Shown one piece after another: positions 7,970-16,771 of a stretch of 64,000 nt of DNA (within the stretch, counting starts at the first letter, position 1; every line of letters begins with the position of its first letter). The stretch spans positions 496,001 through 560,000 of the forward strand of contig NZ_BHWB01000001.1 in the NCBI RefSeq assembly GCF_003865075.1, written 5' to 3'. Origin of the DNA: Bacteroides faecalis (GTDB lineage Bacteria; Bacteroidota; Bacteroidia; Bacteroidales; Bacteroidaceae). A program made the translations under genes and the position numbers. The notes beneath the pieces are model-generated. The model did no database searches. It worked only from the letters and a program-made list of their open reading frames with translations, and had not been told where the DNA came from.

Positions 7970-8851
7970 TTATTTCTTGTCCGGTTCGATTTCCACTAAT
8001 TCAACTTCGAATACTAAAGTAGAGAACGGTTTGATTTGACCGGACTCTCTTGCACCGTAAGCCAGTTCCTGAGGAATGTAAAGCTCCCATTTTGAACCTA
8101 CAGGCATCATAGTCAGAGCTTCTGTCCAACCTTTGATGACTTGGTTAGCACGGAAAGTAGCAGGTTCATTACGTTTGTAAGAGCTGTCAAATTCAGTTCC
8201 GTCAATCAAGGTTCCTTTATAGTTTACTTTTACTTTGCTAGAGTCAGCAGGAATTGCTCCTGTACCTTGAGTGATAACTTTGTATTGAAGTCCGCTAGGA
8301 GTCGTTTTTACACCATCTTTGGTCTTGTTTTCAGCCAGGAATTTTTCACCTGCAGCTTTATTGTCTGCATATTTTTCTTCCATAGCTTTTGCTTTAACGG
8401 CTTCCATAGCTGTACGAGTATATATCTGTGCTTCATCCATAGACATCAAACCACCTTTCTCCAAAGTACCTGCGATGAAACCTGCAATGAAGTTATCTTT
8501 GCTGATAGTTTTAAGAGAGTCACCTGCAAATAATTCCTGATTGATATTCTTAATCATACCATTAGCACCGTTGATTTGTTGACCGATTTGCAAACCTGCC
8601 ATATAAGCAATTTCTTTCTTGCTTGTCTTGTCAGCGCCTTCGTTCAAACCTTTGATAAATTCTGCCATATAAGCAGTATCTACACCCATACGTCCTACCA
8701 GATAATCTTTCAGACCTTGAGTCTGAGCCATACCAATTGAATAAGACAATGAGTCGATGTCTGATTTCAGATTTGCTTTAGGAGCTTGAGCTGTACAAGA
8801 AGCAAGACTTGCAGCAGCAGCGATTGCCATAAAAATACTAACTTTTTTCAT
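7970..8851 (-). CDS. FKBP-type peptidyl-prolyl isomerase, exported lipoprotein
   Basis: A 293-residue protein with a lipoprotein signal (SLASC, Cys near 19), an N-terminal helical FKBP-dimerisation domain (about 30-165) and a C-terminal FKBP domain (about 190-288). The FKBP domain shows VKVNYKGTLIDGTEFDSSY, VIKGWTEAL, MPVGSKWELYIP and LAYGARESG, the usual active-site surface. It should catalyse proline cis-trans isomerisation and assist folding in the periplasm or at the outer membrane. A second FKBP gene lies directly upstream on the same strand (gap about 20 bp), forming a two-gene operon that ends at the terminator at 7908-7940. Confidence 0.93.
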   Translation of the reverse strand: MKKVSIFMAIAAAASLASCTAQAPKANLKSDIDSLSYSIGMAQTQGLKDYLVGRMGVDTAYMAEFIKGLNEGADKTSKKEIAYMAGLQIGQQINGANGMIKNINQELFAGDSLKTISKDNFIAGFIAGTLEKGGLMSMDEAQIYTRTAMEAVKAKAMEEKYADNKAAGEKFLAENKTKDGVKTTPSGLQYKVITQGTGAIPADSSKVKVNYKGTLIDGTEFDSSYKRNEPATFRANQVIKGWTEALTMMPVGSKWELYIPQELAYGARESGQIKPFSTLVFEVELVEIEPDKK

Positions 8852-8871
8852 GTTGCTTTGAAATTTTTTAT

Positions 8872-9456
8872 TTATAATACTTCAAGTAATTCTACTTCAA
8901 ATACAAGTGTACTGTGAGGAGGAATCATTTCTCCGGCACCTTGTGCACCATAAGCTAACTCCGACGGAATATACAGTTTCCATTTTGAACCTTCCGGCAT
9001 TAGCTGAAGAGCTTCTACCCATCCTGGAATCACTTGGTTTACTCCAAATACAGCTGGCTCACCGCGTTTGATAGAACTGTCAAACAGTGTACCATCAATC
9101 AACGTACCTTCATAGTGGCATTTTACCTGATCGGTAACCTTTGCCTGTTTGCCATTTCCTTCTTTGATAACTTCATATTGTAATCCGCTCGGAAGGGTAA
9201 CAACATTGGCTCTTTTTTTGTTTTCTTCCAGAAAGACTTTACCCTGTTCGATACTGGTGGCACTTATTTTTGCTTCCAGTTCTTCAAAATATTTGTTTAC
9301 TATTTCACGGGCTTCCGTATGACTGATTGCAGTCTGGTTGCCTTCAAATACGTCTTTGATAGCTTGTGCAAAGTCATCCACCTCAATGCCTTTTGCTCCC
9401 ATACTTAATAAGTTTTGGCCTATTCCGAGACCAATAGCGTAACTAAATTTATTCAT
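8872..9456 (-). CDS. FKBP-type peptidyl-prolyl isomerase (FklB-like)
   Basis: Counted from MNKFSYAIGLGIGQNL at 9456, the protein has 194 residues. The in-frame ATG at 9510 would add 18 polar residues not expected in the family. Residues about 1-85 are the helical FKBP N-terminal domain. Residues about 100-194 are the FKBP fold with VKCHYEGTLIDGTLFDSS, VIPGWVEALQLMPEG, LAYGAQGAG and STLVFEVELLEV. No signal peptide is visible, so unlike its downstream partner it is probably cytoplasmic. The tandem arrangement of a soluble and a lipidated FKBP suggests duplication. Confidence 0.92.
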   Translation of the reverse strand: MNKFSYAIGLGIGQNLLSMGAKGIEVDDFAQAIKDVFEGNQTAISHTEAREIVNKYFEELEAKISATSIEQGKVFLEENKKRANVVTLPSGLQYEVIKEGNGKQAKVTDQVKCHYEGTLIDGTLFDSSIKRGEPAVFGVNQVIPGWVEALQLMPEGSKWKLYIPSELAYGAQGAGEMIPPHSTLVFEVELLEVL

Positions 9457-9625
9457 ATAATGTTTTTTATTGGAGATTGAACTATGGTCCTTCATGACTT
9501 TAACATTCAATCAATTGCAATTTTATAAGTCGCAAAAGTACACGTTTTATTTGAATGATTTAGCATTTAGTATTTAAAAATTCTTATATCGGCAAAAGTT
9601 CATTCTTTTCTTTATGATAACTTTC

Positions 9626-11572
9626 TTATAATTCGTTAATATATTTATCTAGCCAAGTTAATCGTTGTTCAATGAAATCTTTCAGGAATTTAACCTCTTT
9701 TTCATAGCTTCCACGATCTATATAGTTAGGCCACATTACTTTATGTATGTCCCATCCGGCTCCGCCGTCTTCTATATTCCCGAAATTACGTGCGGCAGCA
9801 CTTTCCAATTCATTGGAACGATTTTGAACAAATTGTGGTAACTGGTCTAATTGAGGTTTTACTGTATTCCATTTCTCTTTAAGTGCTTTTACGAAAGCTG
9901 GATCTCTAAATAATTTGTCGAACCATGGTGAACAGGTTTTGATATACCAACCTTTCGGACCGGTTGATGATGCTCCTTGCTCTGTCGTAATGTGATTGGC
10001 ATTACCAAATGCTATGTCGAAGTCCCATACAAGAGGCTGTTCTATAATATTATTGTTAAGAATGGCCATATAACAGCTTCCTCGCATATTTCCATCACAA
10101 TTCTTTGAGAGTTCCTGTACAATGAAATATTTAACAAACGATTCTATATCTATATATTTATGGTATCCATTTTCAGGATCGGTGAATTTATCGGAATATA
10201 GAACAGATTCAGCTTTATTGTAGAAGTCTTTTACAAAGTTGAATTGTTCGTCAGTCGGTTCATCCGGATCTTTAAACATCATAGGCAATTCTTTTATATC
10301 TGTTTTGAAACGTGCTCCTTCATCATAGTGAAAGTCTAGTTCCATGAGATAGTCACCATCAACAGATTTATCGGCTAAATTGATGTTGAGTCGTTCTTCG
10401 GAGACTTTGACATGTTCTGTCAAAGCATAGACTCCCAGATATTTTCCATTAAGATATACTTCAACACTAATAGACTTTGGAGTCCATCTCATACCAACAA
10501 TTCGTGAGATGTTGAATGCAGTGATATTTCTTAAAAGTGATTTATCTGCATAATTAGCAAGCAAAGCCCAATCTTTATCAGTACTCATACCTAATAATTG
10601 TGTTTTTTTATCCAGCTTTATTCTATATGGCTTTTTCGGCATCCCCCAAGTTGAATTTCCACGTCCACGTATTCCGGCACTTCTTTCAACTGTAGTTCCA
10701 TCTGTATATAGCTTACTGGGATCTTCTACTCTGATATTAGCTCTTACATAATTTTCTTTATCTTTAATTTCAGCATTATTTTCTGTATCAATATAAATTT
10801 GAGGAATACGGATTGATCTTATGTTTACTAAATAATCGATCTTGGTTCCATCTTTTTTCTTCAGGCTATAAGTTAGAGGAGTTTCGAAGTTGTTAGCGGT
10901 TTCGCCACTTTTTTGTGCGGTACCATTGACTGTAACTGAAACACCACGATAACCAAAAGTTAAAACGAGTGATTCTGCAGAGACTCCTTCGGGTAGGATA
11001 GCGCTTATGGAGTTACCTTCGATGACAGCTATAATATCTTTATCCAGTTCTCTGTTTTTTGCTGCCTCAAGAATGAATGAATAGATGCCTTCTTCTCCTT
11101 CTCTATTGATTATTTTTCTTTCTCCATCGTTTAGATAAACAGTAACAGCATTATTGTCATAGGCTATACATACAATGAGCAGGTCATCGGAACTGGATGT
11201 TTTAACTGGAATACCTAAATTAGTACCGTTTACTACCCATGTGTTTGTGAGTCCTTTGGTGACAACAGGAATTTCTTTGCCTGTAAAATCAATAATATAA
11301 TATTTTATTGGGAGTTCTATAGTGCTTTTATCGCTTAAGGTAAGAGTGGTTGTTGCTCCTGTAGTCTTGATGTCACTGACCATTAAAGATTTATCTAATG
11401 CATCTTCAAATTGTTGAAGAATTGTTGGAGTAGTAGTGGTTACGGGTGGTGGTTCGTTTCCGTCATTATTACCTATATCTTTTTTGTCATCAGAGCATGA
11501 GAAGAGAAAAATTGATAGAACGAAACAAAACTGTACGAAGCCTTGCAGGAATGATAAATTGTTCTTTTTCAT
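9626..11572 (-). CDS. CotH-kinase family surface lipoprotein
   Basis: A 648-residue lipoprotein with lipobox FLFSC (Cys 26) followed by SDDKKD, an acidic stretch compatible with surface export in Bacteroidetes. A Thr/Pro linker (about 41-49) precedes a beta-rich region of 200 residues, then a CotH-type domain from about 255 to 620. Key motifs are GIRGRGNSTWGMPKKPYRIK (glycine-loop-like, with the ATP Lys) and WDFDIAFGN (metal-binding Asp residues). CotH proteins are atypical kinases best known from spore coats; in Bacteroidetes they are exported lipoproteins of unclear substrate. It appears monocistronic, with a TAnnTTTG box about 125 bp upstream (11697-11704). Confidence 0.85.
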   Translation of the reverse strand: MKKNNLSFLQGFVQFCFVLSIFLFSCSDDKKDIGNNDGNEPPPVTTTTPTILQQFEDALDKSLMVSDIKTTGATTTLTLSDKSTIELPIKYYIIDFTGKEIPVVTKGLTNTWVVNGTNLGIPVKTSSSDDLLIVCIAYDNNAVTVYLNDGERKIINREGEEGIYSFILEAAKNRELDKDIIAVIEGNSISAILPEGVSAESLVLTFGYRGVSVTVNGTAQKSGETANNFETPLTYSLKKKDGTKIDYLVNIRSIRIPQIYIDTENNAEIKDKENYVRANIRVEDPSKLYTDGTTVERSAGIRGRGNSTWGMPKKPYRIKLDKKTQLLGMSTDKDWALLANYADKSLLRNITAFNISRIVGMRWTPKSISVEVYLNGKYLGVYALTEHVKVSEERLNINLADKSVDGDYLMELDFHYDEGARFKTDIKELPMMFKDPDEPTDEQFNFVKDFYNKAESVLYSDKFTDPENGYHKYIDIESFVKYFIVQELSKNCDGNMRGSCYMAILNNNIIEQPLVWDFDIAFGNANHITTEQGASSTGPKGWYIKTCSPWFDKLFRDPAFVKALKEKWNTVKPQLDQLPQFVQNRSNELESAAARNFGNIEDGGAGWDIHKVMWPNYIDRGSYEKEVKFLKDFIEQRLTWLDKYINEL

Positions 11573-11696
11573 AAATAAATGTATTAAATTAGTTATTTAG
11601 AATATAGATTATATATGAGGTTAACAATGTACTCTTATGGGTTACTTGCTTGAATATCAGTAAGTCGATTGGTTTCTGCAAGAAATATATACTGCT

Positions 11697-11704
11697 CAAA
11701 AATA
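11697..11704 (-). promoter_or_regulatory. Candidate Bacteroides -7 box for the CotH-kinase gene
   Basis: TATTTTTG on the minus strand fits TAnnTTTG and would give a leader of about 115-125 nt. No clear -33 TTTG partner was found. Confidence 0.4.
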
Positions 11705-11861
11705 TGAAGTTTTTAGCTAATAAACAAGAAATTAACCTAGAAATTTTCTTTTATCATTGTTTTTTGAAAGAAAAGATATATTTATTATGGTAACAAAAAC
11801 AAAATTACCTCAAAGTGCAAGATTACATGCGTTTAGATTTTCTTTTACCGACTATTCTCTT

Positions 11862-11869
11862 TATTTTTG
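11862..11869 (+). promoter_or_regulatory. Candidate -7 box for the sirtuin gene
   Basis: TATTTTTG lies about 36 bp before the ATG at 11905. Between them AAGGAGG (11891-11897) is a near-perfect Shine-Dalgarno sequence, which is unusual in Bacteroides and fixes the start codon. Confidence 0.55.
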
Positions 11870-11904
11870 TATTGTTATATATTATAAGGTAAGGAGGATA
11901 GTTT

Positions 11905-12606
11905 ATGAAGAATTTGGTAATATTGACAGGGGCTGGCATGAGTGCCGAGAGTGGAATTGGTACTTTTCGGGATGCAGGTGGATTGTGGGATCGTTATCCC
12001 GTAGAACAGGTCGCGACTCCTGAAGGATATCAGCGTGATCCGGCATTGGTAATCAATTTCTATAACGAGCGTCGGAAGCAATTGTTGGAGGTAAAACCGA
12101 ATCGTGGGCATGAACTGTTGGCAGAATTGGAGAAAGAATATCATGTGACAGTGATAACACAAAATATTGATAATTTGCATGAACGGGCGGGTAGTAGCCA
12201 TATCATTCATTTACATGGTGAATTGACAAAAGTTTGTTCTAGTAAGGATCCATATAATTCTCTCTATATAAAAGAACTGAAGCCCGAAGAATATGAAGTA
12301 AAGGTTGGAGATAAAGCGGGTGATGGAAGTCAGTTACGTCCTTTTATTGTATGGTTCGGAGAAGCTGTTCCAGAGATTGAAAAAGCGATTCGTTATGTAG
12401 AAAAAGCAGATGTTTTCGTGATTATTGGTACTTCGTTAAATGTATATCCGGCTGCGGGTTTACTGCATTATGTACCGCGAGAGGCAGAAGTTTATTTGAT
12501 TGATCCCAAGTCGGTAGAAACACATACTTCTCGACCGGTCCATATTATTCAGAAAGGAGCCTCTGAGGGGGTGGCTGAACTGAAGAGTATGCTGGAAGTT
12601 GGGTGA
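11905..12606 (+). CDS. Sir2-family NAD-dependent protein deacylase without zinc cysteines
   Basis: A 233-residue sirtuin. GAGMSAESGIGTFRD (about 9-23) is the NAD-binding signature, TQNIDNLHERAG (about 88-99) carries the Gln-Asn-Ile-Asp motif, and HLHGEL holds the catalytic His. FYNERR (about 51-56) matches the Tyr-x-x-Arg acyl-carboxylate motif of SIRT5 and CobB, so desuccinylase-type activity is plausible. The zinc-binding CxxC pairs are missing: a single Cys remains after the catalytic His, in the segment VCSSKDPYNS. I believe zinc-less relatives occur in Bacteroidetes, so this is probably a real variant, not a broken gene. The start is fixed by a strong Shine-Dalgarno sequence. The SGNH hydrolase gene follows 43 bp downstream. 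Confidence 0.9.
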   Translation: MKNLVILTGAGMSAESGIGTFRDAGGLWDRYPVEQVATPEGYQRDPALVINFYNERRKQLLEVKPNRGHELLAELEKEYHVTVITQNIDNLHERAGSSHIIHLHGELTKVCSSKDPYNSLYIKELKPEEYEVKVGDKAGDGSQLRPFIVWFGEAVPEIEKAIRYVEKADVFVIIGTSLNVYPAAGLLHYVPREAEVYLIDPKSVETHTSRPVHIIQKGASEGVAELKSMLEVG

Positions 12607-12649
12607 TAAAGATATTATTGTTACTTATTCCTATAAATATAAGATACTT

Positions 12650-13507
12650 ATGAAAGACAAACTATTAATAATTGGTACTTTATTATTTCTTAGCTCGTGC
12701 TTATGTGGACAGAATCAATCTTCTATCTCAAAAAAAGAGTTATTTGGAAATGAAGAGGGTTGTTTTCAACATCCATGGCAGGGTAAACGAGTAGGATATA
12801 TTGGTGACTCTATCACAGATCCTAATTGCTATGGTAAGGAGATAAAAAAATACTGGGATTTCTTGAAAGATTGGTTGGGTATTACTCCTTTTGTTTATGG
12901 TGTAAGTGGACGGCAGTGGGATGATGTACCTCGGCAGGCAGAAAAACTAAAAACGGAGCATGGGGCGGAAGTTGATGCTATTATTGTCTTCATGGGTACT
13001 AATGATTTTAATAGTGGAGTGTCAATAGGAGAATGGTTTACTGAACGGGAAGAGTCGGTAATGGCAGCTACTGGAGAAACAAAAAAGTTGGTAAAGCGTA
13101 TAAGGCGTATTCCAAATATGGATAAAGATACTTATAAAGGTCGTATCAATATAGGTATATGTCAGTTAAAGAAGCTCTTTCCTGATAAACAGATTGTTTT
13201 ATTAACTCCTTTACATCGTTCTTTGGCTGAATTTAGTGAGAATAATGTGCAACCGGATGAGAGTTATCAAAATAGTTGTGGAGAATATATTGATGCTTAT
13301 GTTCAAGCTATAAAAGAAGCCAGTAATATTTGGGGAATTCCTGTGATAGATTTTAATGCAATGACAGGTTTGAATCCGATGATTGAGGAGCAGCTTATTT
13401 ATTTCAATAATTCGGATTTTGATCGTTTGCATCCAAATACTAATGGTCAAAAACGTATGGCACGTACATTGATGTATCAATTACTTTCATTGCCAGTAAC
13501 GTTTTAG
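12650..13507 (+). CDS. SGNH/GDSL-type hydrolase, lipoprotein
   Basis: From the ATG at 12650 the protein has 285 residues and begins with a lipoprotein signal (LLFLSSC). An upstream in-frame ATG at 12599 overlaps the sirtuin and would bury the signal peptide. Esterase blocks are clear: YIGDSITD (nucleophile Ser), GVSGRQWDD (block II Gly), FMGTNDF (block III Asn) and DFDRLHPN (block V Asp and His). Such enzymes remove acyl groups from glycans or lipids; the substrate here is unknown. It may be cotranscribed with the sirtuin and ends before a terminator shared with copy 1. Confidence 0.88.
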   Translation: MKDKLLIIGTLLFLSSCLCGQNQSSISKKELFGNEEGCFQHPWQGKRVGYIGDSITDPNCYGKEIKKYWDFLKDWLGITPFVYGVSGRQWDDVPRQAEKLKTEHGAEVDAIIVFMGTNDFNSGVSIGEWFTEREESVMAATGETKKLVKRIRRIPNMDKDTYKGRINIGICQLKKLFPDKQIVLLTPLHRSLAEFSENNVQPDESYQNSCGEYIDAYVQAIKEASNIWGIPVIDFNAMTGLNPMIEEQLIYFNNSDFDRLHPNTNGQKRMARTLMYQLLSLPVTF

Positions 13508-13583
13508 AGGCTCTTTGGATATTGTTTCCTTTAGGGTCAATTGAAGTAGATAAATTAGATTGGGATTATTTGATAAAAAGTCA

Positions 13584-13617
13584 AAAGAGCTGTCTCCTAT
13601 GGGTGAGACGGCTCTTT
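13584..13617. terminator. Bidirectional terminator between SGNH hydrolase and cassette copy 1
   Basis: AAAGAGC-T-GTCTC (13584-13596) pairs with GAGAC-G-GCTCTTT (13605-13617). The genes on both sides converge on it. Confidence 0.85.
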
Positions 13618-13658
13618 CTTCATGGTTTTGCTTATATACTATATTAAGTAAATAATCA

Positions 13659-14669
13659 TCACCATTGAATAGCTTGATCTTGATCTGGAATCAGCGTATT
13701 GATCTGGCGCTCCATTGTCATGGAACCCTTTACATCATATATCATCGGATTCTTTGGATCGGAAGTGAAGTCTGTATATTTATATTCTAAACGTAAAATC
13801 GTGATATGACGTTCCAAATAGGGTTTTGTCTCATGCTTTTGTACAATTAGCTCATATGTACAGTCACCGACAGGCGCAATATTAGCTCCACTTGTAGGGT
13901 CGCCTTGTTTAATGGTTAAGGAGCCGGCCATATTTCCATCTTTATTAAGTTCTCCTTCATTAAAGGTCACAATCACCTTATACTTACTGCGATTCTCATC
14001 TTCTTCCCATACTGAACCAGCATAGAAGAAGATTGAATTATTGTCTACTACGCGAGTTACGCGATTATCTACTATAGCTGGGTCGTTGGTAGTACCATCG
14101 ACATAAATGTTCATTAATGTGGTTGAATAAGTACCGGAATAGTCATTATATAAGTTGATACCCAATAAAGCTTTGCACCATCCCTTACGAATATTGCGAA
14201 CATATGACGGATTCTCTTCAATATTTAATGGAAGCACCCATTTTTCATTTAAGTCTAATCCTTTCATATTAAAATTGAGGGTGTAGTTTTGCACATTCTC
14301 ACCGGCAGGTATTTGACAAGTCTCTGAAGGGAAAGAATAAAAAAATTCAGGCAGTTGCCGATACCAAAGATCTTTACGTCCCACTGCAAATTTCTCCGTA
14401 TTCAAATGATAAAGTGTATCGTTATCTACACCAATTTTCACGTCGATATTTCGTGTGTTATCACGTGTACCGCTGACGATCACCGGTAACTGATAGGATG
14501 CGGTACCATCGGGCTGGTAGCGCATATAAATGTCACATACGCCGTTGCTACCTACCGGTGCCTTAAACGAAATCATCTGGCTGTGTAGCTCTTCCTTCCA
14601 TTCATCGTTGCATGATCCGAAGGAGACACATACAACTGACACAATTCCTAAAATATATAATTTCTTCAT
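13659..14669 (-). CDS. DUF4973-type surface lipoprotein, cassette copy 1
   Basis: Counted from MKKLYILGIV at 14669, 336 residues; the in-frame ATG at 14705 adds 12 residues that overlap SusD. Lipobox GSC (Cys near 20) is followed by NDEWKEEL, an acidic surface-export-like signal. The N-terminal half resembles DUF1735-type immunoglobulin-like domains seen beside SusCD pairs; the C-terminal half corresponds to DUF4973. It probably binds glycan or another ligand on the cell surface as an SGBP-like accessory of the SusCD pair. It is the last gene of copy 1, 28 bp after susD, and ends at the terminator 13584-13617. The C-terminal LIPDQDQAIQW is nearly invariant in all four copies. Confidence 0.8.
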   Translation of the reverse strand: MKKLYILGIVSVVCVSFGSCNDEWKEELHSQMISFKAPVGSNGVCDIYMRYQPDGTASYQLPVIVSGTRDNTRNIDVKIGVDNDTLYHLNTEKFAVGRKDLWYRQLPEFFYSFPSETCQIPAGENVQNYTLNFNMKGLDLNEKWVLPLNIEENPSYVRNIRKGWCKALLGINLYNDYSGTYSTTLMNIYVDGTTNDPAIVDNRVTRVVDNNSIFFYAGSVWEEDENRSKYKVIVTFNEGELNKDGNMAGSLTIKQGDPTSGANIAPVGDCTYELIVQKHETKPYLERHITILRLEYKYTDFTSDPKNPMIYDVKGSMTMERQINTLIPDQDQAIQW

Positions 14670-14697
14670 ATCATATTCATTATTTACATTAATACCT

Positions 14698-16752
14698 TTA
14701 ATCATAATCTTGCCATCCCGGTGCCTGAGTCATATTCTTATTACGTTTCAGTTCGTCATAAGTGATAGGCCAGAAGTACTGTTTTCGTGAGAAGGAAGTT
14801 TGAAGATTGGCTACTCTGACCGGAGTATAGAAAGCATCTCTGTGGTCTCTGTTTACTAAAGTATTGCAACCATAGATCTGCTCACTTTCATGCTCTTCTG
14901 CAATCTTCCAACGGCGTAAATCGAAGAAACGCTGATTCTCGTTGAAGAATTCGATTTGACGTTCGTGCACGAGCTTATTAAAGAACAATTTTGGATCTTG
15001 GTAAACAGTATTATCGTAGTCTGGGAGCCCGGCACGCATACGGACCGGTTTAACGCCACGACGCATTTCTTCGATATCTCGTTTGATAGTATGTGTTTTA
15101 CTTCCATCCCAAGAAGCAATATCGTAGCTTTTTCCTGAGGTCAAATTATTCAGTGATTCTGCATATATTAATAGGATATCAGCATAACGAAGGGTAGGTT
15201 CTACCTTGTCACAGATGCTTCCTCCATGGTTAGCACAATCTGTAGGATGAACATATTTTTTTACTCCAATGCCGGTGATCAGCCAATTCTGACCGCCATT
15301 GATACGACCATCGTCTGCACCACGATAATACCATCTTTGTATATATCTGTAATGTTCATCTTTTCCTTCTACGGCACTTGCACAATCCCATACACATCCG
15401 TTGTAAGCTATTGATGCATAGAATCGAGGTTCTCTATTAGTATATTCCATGTGAACGTCATTCGGTACGTGATCATAAAGATGATCCTGTTTGTTATCAT
15501 TGGTCACATATCCATCCGGACAAGTTGTACGGTCAAATGGTTCTCCCCATGCCATATCATATGCGTCACATTGTTTCTGTGTCACACCATGGATGTTCCA
15601 TCCACCGCAAGAAGCCGGCAATTGATGTCTCACCAAATCAGCGATACCTTGTTCTGTTTCCAAGTTGTTTCCGTCTTTATTTAAACCACGGGTAAAGATC
15701 AATTCAGGGTTTTCTGCTGCGTACAACTCTCCGTTGAATATAGCGCGATAAGATTCGAACGGATCTATGTTTTGCCATCCTTCGGGGAAGTTTCTATTGG
15801 AATAAATCTCATGTGGCGGTGGGGTAATTGTACTGGGATATGATTTGTCATTATCTTGCTTTCGTACTCCTACCGTATAAATTCTATAAAAACCTGTCTT
15901 TTCTGCATATTCAATCATATCTTTCGCGGCAGCGGCGGCTTTCGCCCATTTCGACTCATCATATTCCTGTGGAATCAAGATCCGTCCACTCTTATCTGTA
16001 AAGTCTGCCATTTCTGTATTTCCATTGGCTAATGGACTAGCTCCGTAAAGAAAGACTTTTGCGCGTACTGCCAAAGCAGCTCCTTTAGTCGGACGACAAA
16101 TATTCAGATTATCCCGTTTCTCGAATAATTCAGATGCGGCTTGCTGCATCTCAGAAGTGATAAAGTCTACACATTCATCATATGTGTTACGCGGAAAACT
16201 TAATTCTTCATAAGATTTAGTATAATCGGCACCTTCTATCGGCATAATCGGCACCGGACCGTATTTTTTCAACAGTAGCCAATAGAAATAAGCTCGTAGA
16301 AAACGCGCCTGTCCTTTTACATCAGTGATTTCTTCTTGAGTGAAATCCTTATTTTTATATACATTATTGATTAGGATAGATGCTTGGTAGATAGCATCAT
16401 ATGCCCAAGGCCATGAATTAGTGTAATATCCTCCGTAGGAATATCCATATCCGTATTCACCCAATTTGAATTTACGGTAACGGTCTCCATTATTTCCTTC
16501 ATTAAATGCCTGGTCGTCAGAGAAATTAGTTGGACAGATGTCGCTATGTCCCACTTCGATATTATCACCTTGCAGGCGACTGTAACAAAATGACAGCCAT
16601 TGTAATGTATAGTCTTTACTTTCGAATATATGATCGTTTGATTGTTGTTCTTTAAAGTAGCGATCTACATTTAAGTAATCAGAACAAGAAGTGAAGCCAA
16701 GTCCAAGTCCGACTATGATCGCTCCCATCAATATATATTTTCCTTTTTTCAT
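14698..16752 (-). CDS. RagB/SusD family outer-membrane lipoprotein, copy 1
   Basis: 684 residues with lipobox FTSC (Cys near 23) and SDYLNVDRYF typical of SusD. The N-terminal TPR-rich helical scaffold includes VKGQARFLRAYFYWLLLKKY. The C-terminal half holds RYADILLIYAESLN and HERQIEFFNENQRFFDLRRW, strong family signatures. SusD forms the lid of the SusC transporter and binds ligand at the surface. The gene lies 19 bp behind susC and 28 bp before the DUF4973 gene. It is the most divergent of the four SusD copies, which agrees with copy 1 being the outlier throughout. Confidence 0.95.
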   Translation of the reverse strand: MKKGKYILMGAIIVGLGLGFTSCSDYLNVDRYFKEQQSNDHIFESKDYTLQWLSFCYSRLQGDNIEVGHSDICPTNFSDDQAFNEGNNGDRYRKFKLGEYGYGYSYGGYYTNSWPWAYDAIYQASILINNVYKNKDFTQEEITDVKGQARFLRAYFYWLLLKKYGPVPIMPIEGADYTKSYEELSFPRNTYDECVDFITSEMQQAASELFEKRDNLNICRPTKGAALAVRAKVFLYGASPLANGNTEMADFTDKSGRILIPQEYDESKWAKAAAAAKDMIEYAEKTGFYRIYTVGVRKQDNDKSYPSTITPPPHEIYSNRNFPEGWQNIDPFESYRAIFNGELYAAENPELIFTRGLNKDGNNLETEQGIADLVRHQLPASCGGWNIHGVTQKQCDAYDMAWGEPFDRTTCPDGYVTNDNKQDHLYDHVPNDVHMEYTNREPRFYASIAYNGCVWDCASAVEGKDEHYRYIQRWYYRGADDGRINGGQNWLITGIGVKKYVHPTDCANHGGSICDKVEPTLRYADILLIYAESLNNLTSGKSYDIASWDGSKTHTIKRDIEEMRRGVKPVRMRAGLPDYDNTVYQDPKLFFNKLVHERQIEFFNENQRFFDLRRWKIAEEHESEQIYGCNTLVNRDHRDAFYTPVRVANLQTSFSRKQYFWPITYDELKRNKNMTQAPGWQDYD

Positions 16753-16771
16753 ATTTCTTATTTATTATAGG

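Larger units (their letters stand above)
11573..11904. other. Divergent promoter region between cotH-like and sirtuin genes
   Basis: A 330-bp spacer between divergent genes. It holds one candidate -7 box in each direction and no gene I can support; an 88-residue frame at 11757-12023 overlaps the sirtuin and looks random. Confidence 0.5.

Noticed and set aside
8141..8533. 130-codon frame opposite the FKBP lipoprotein gene
   Set aside because: It lies fully inside a well-supported gene on the other strand and has no recognisable domain.
11905..12606. Sirtuin as a pseudogene because of missing zinc cysteines
   Set aside because: Frame, length and all catalytic motifs are intact, so a zinc-less variant is more likely.
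12599..12649. Upstream start of the SGNH hydrolase
   Set aside because: It overlaps the sirtuin and would put 17 polar residues before a clear lipoprotein signal; the ATG at 12650 is preferred.
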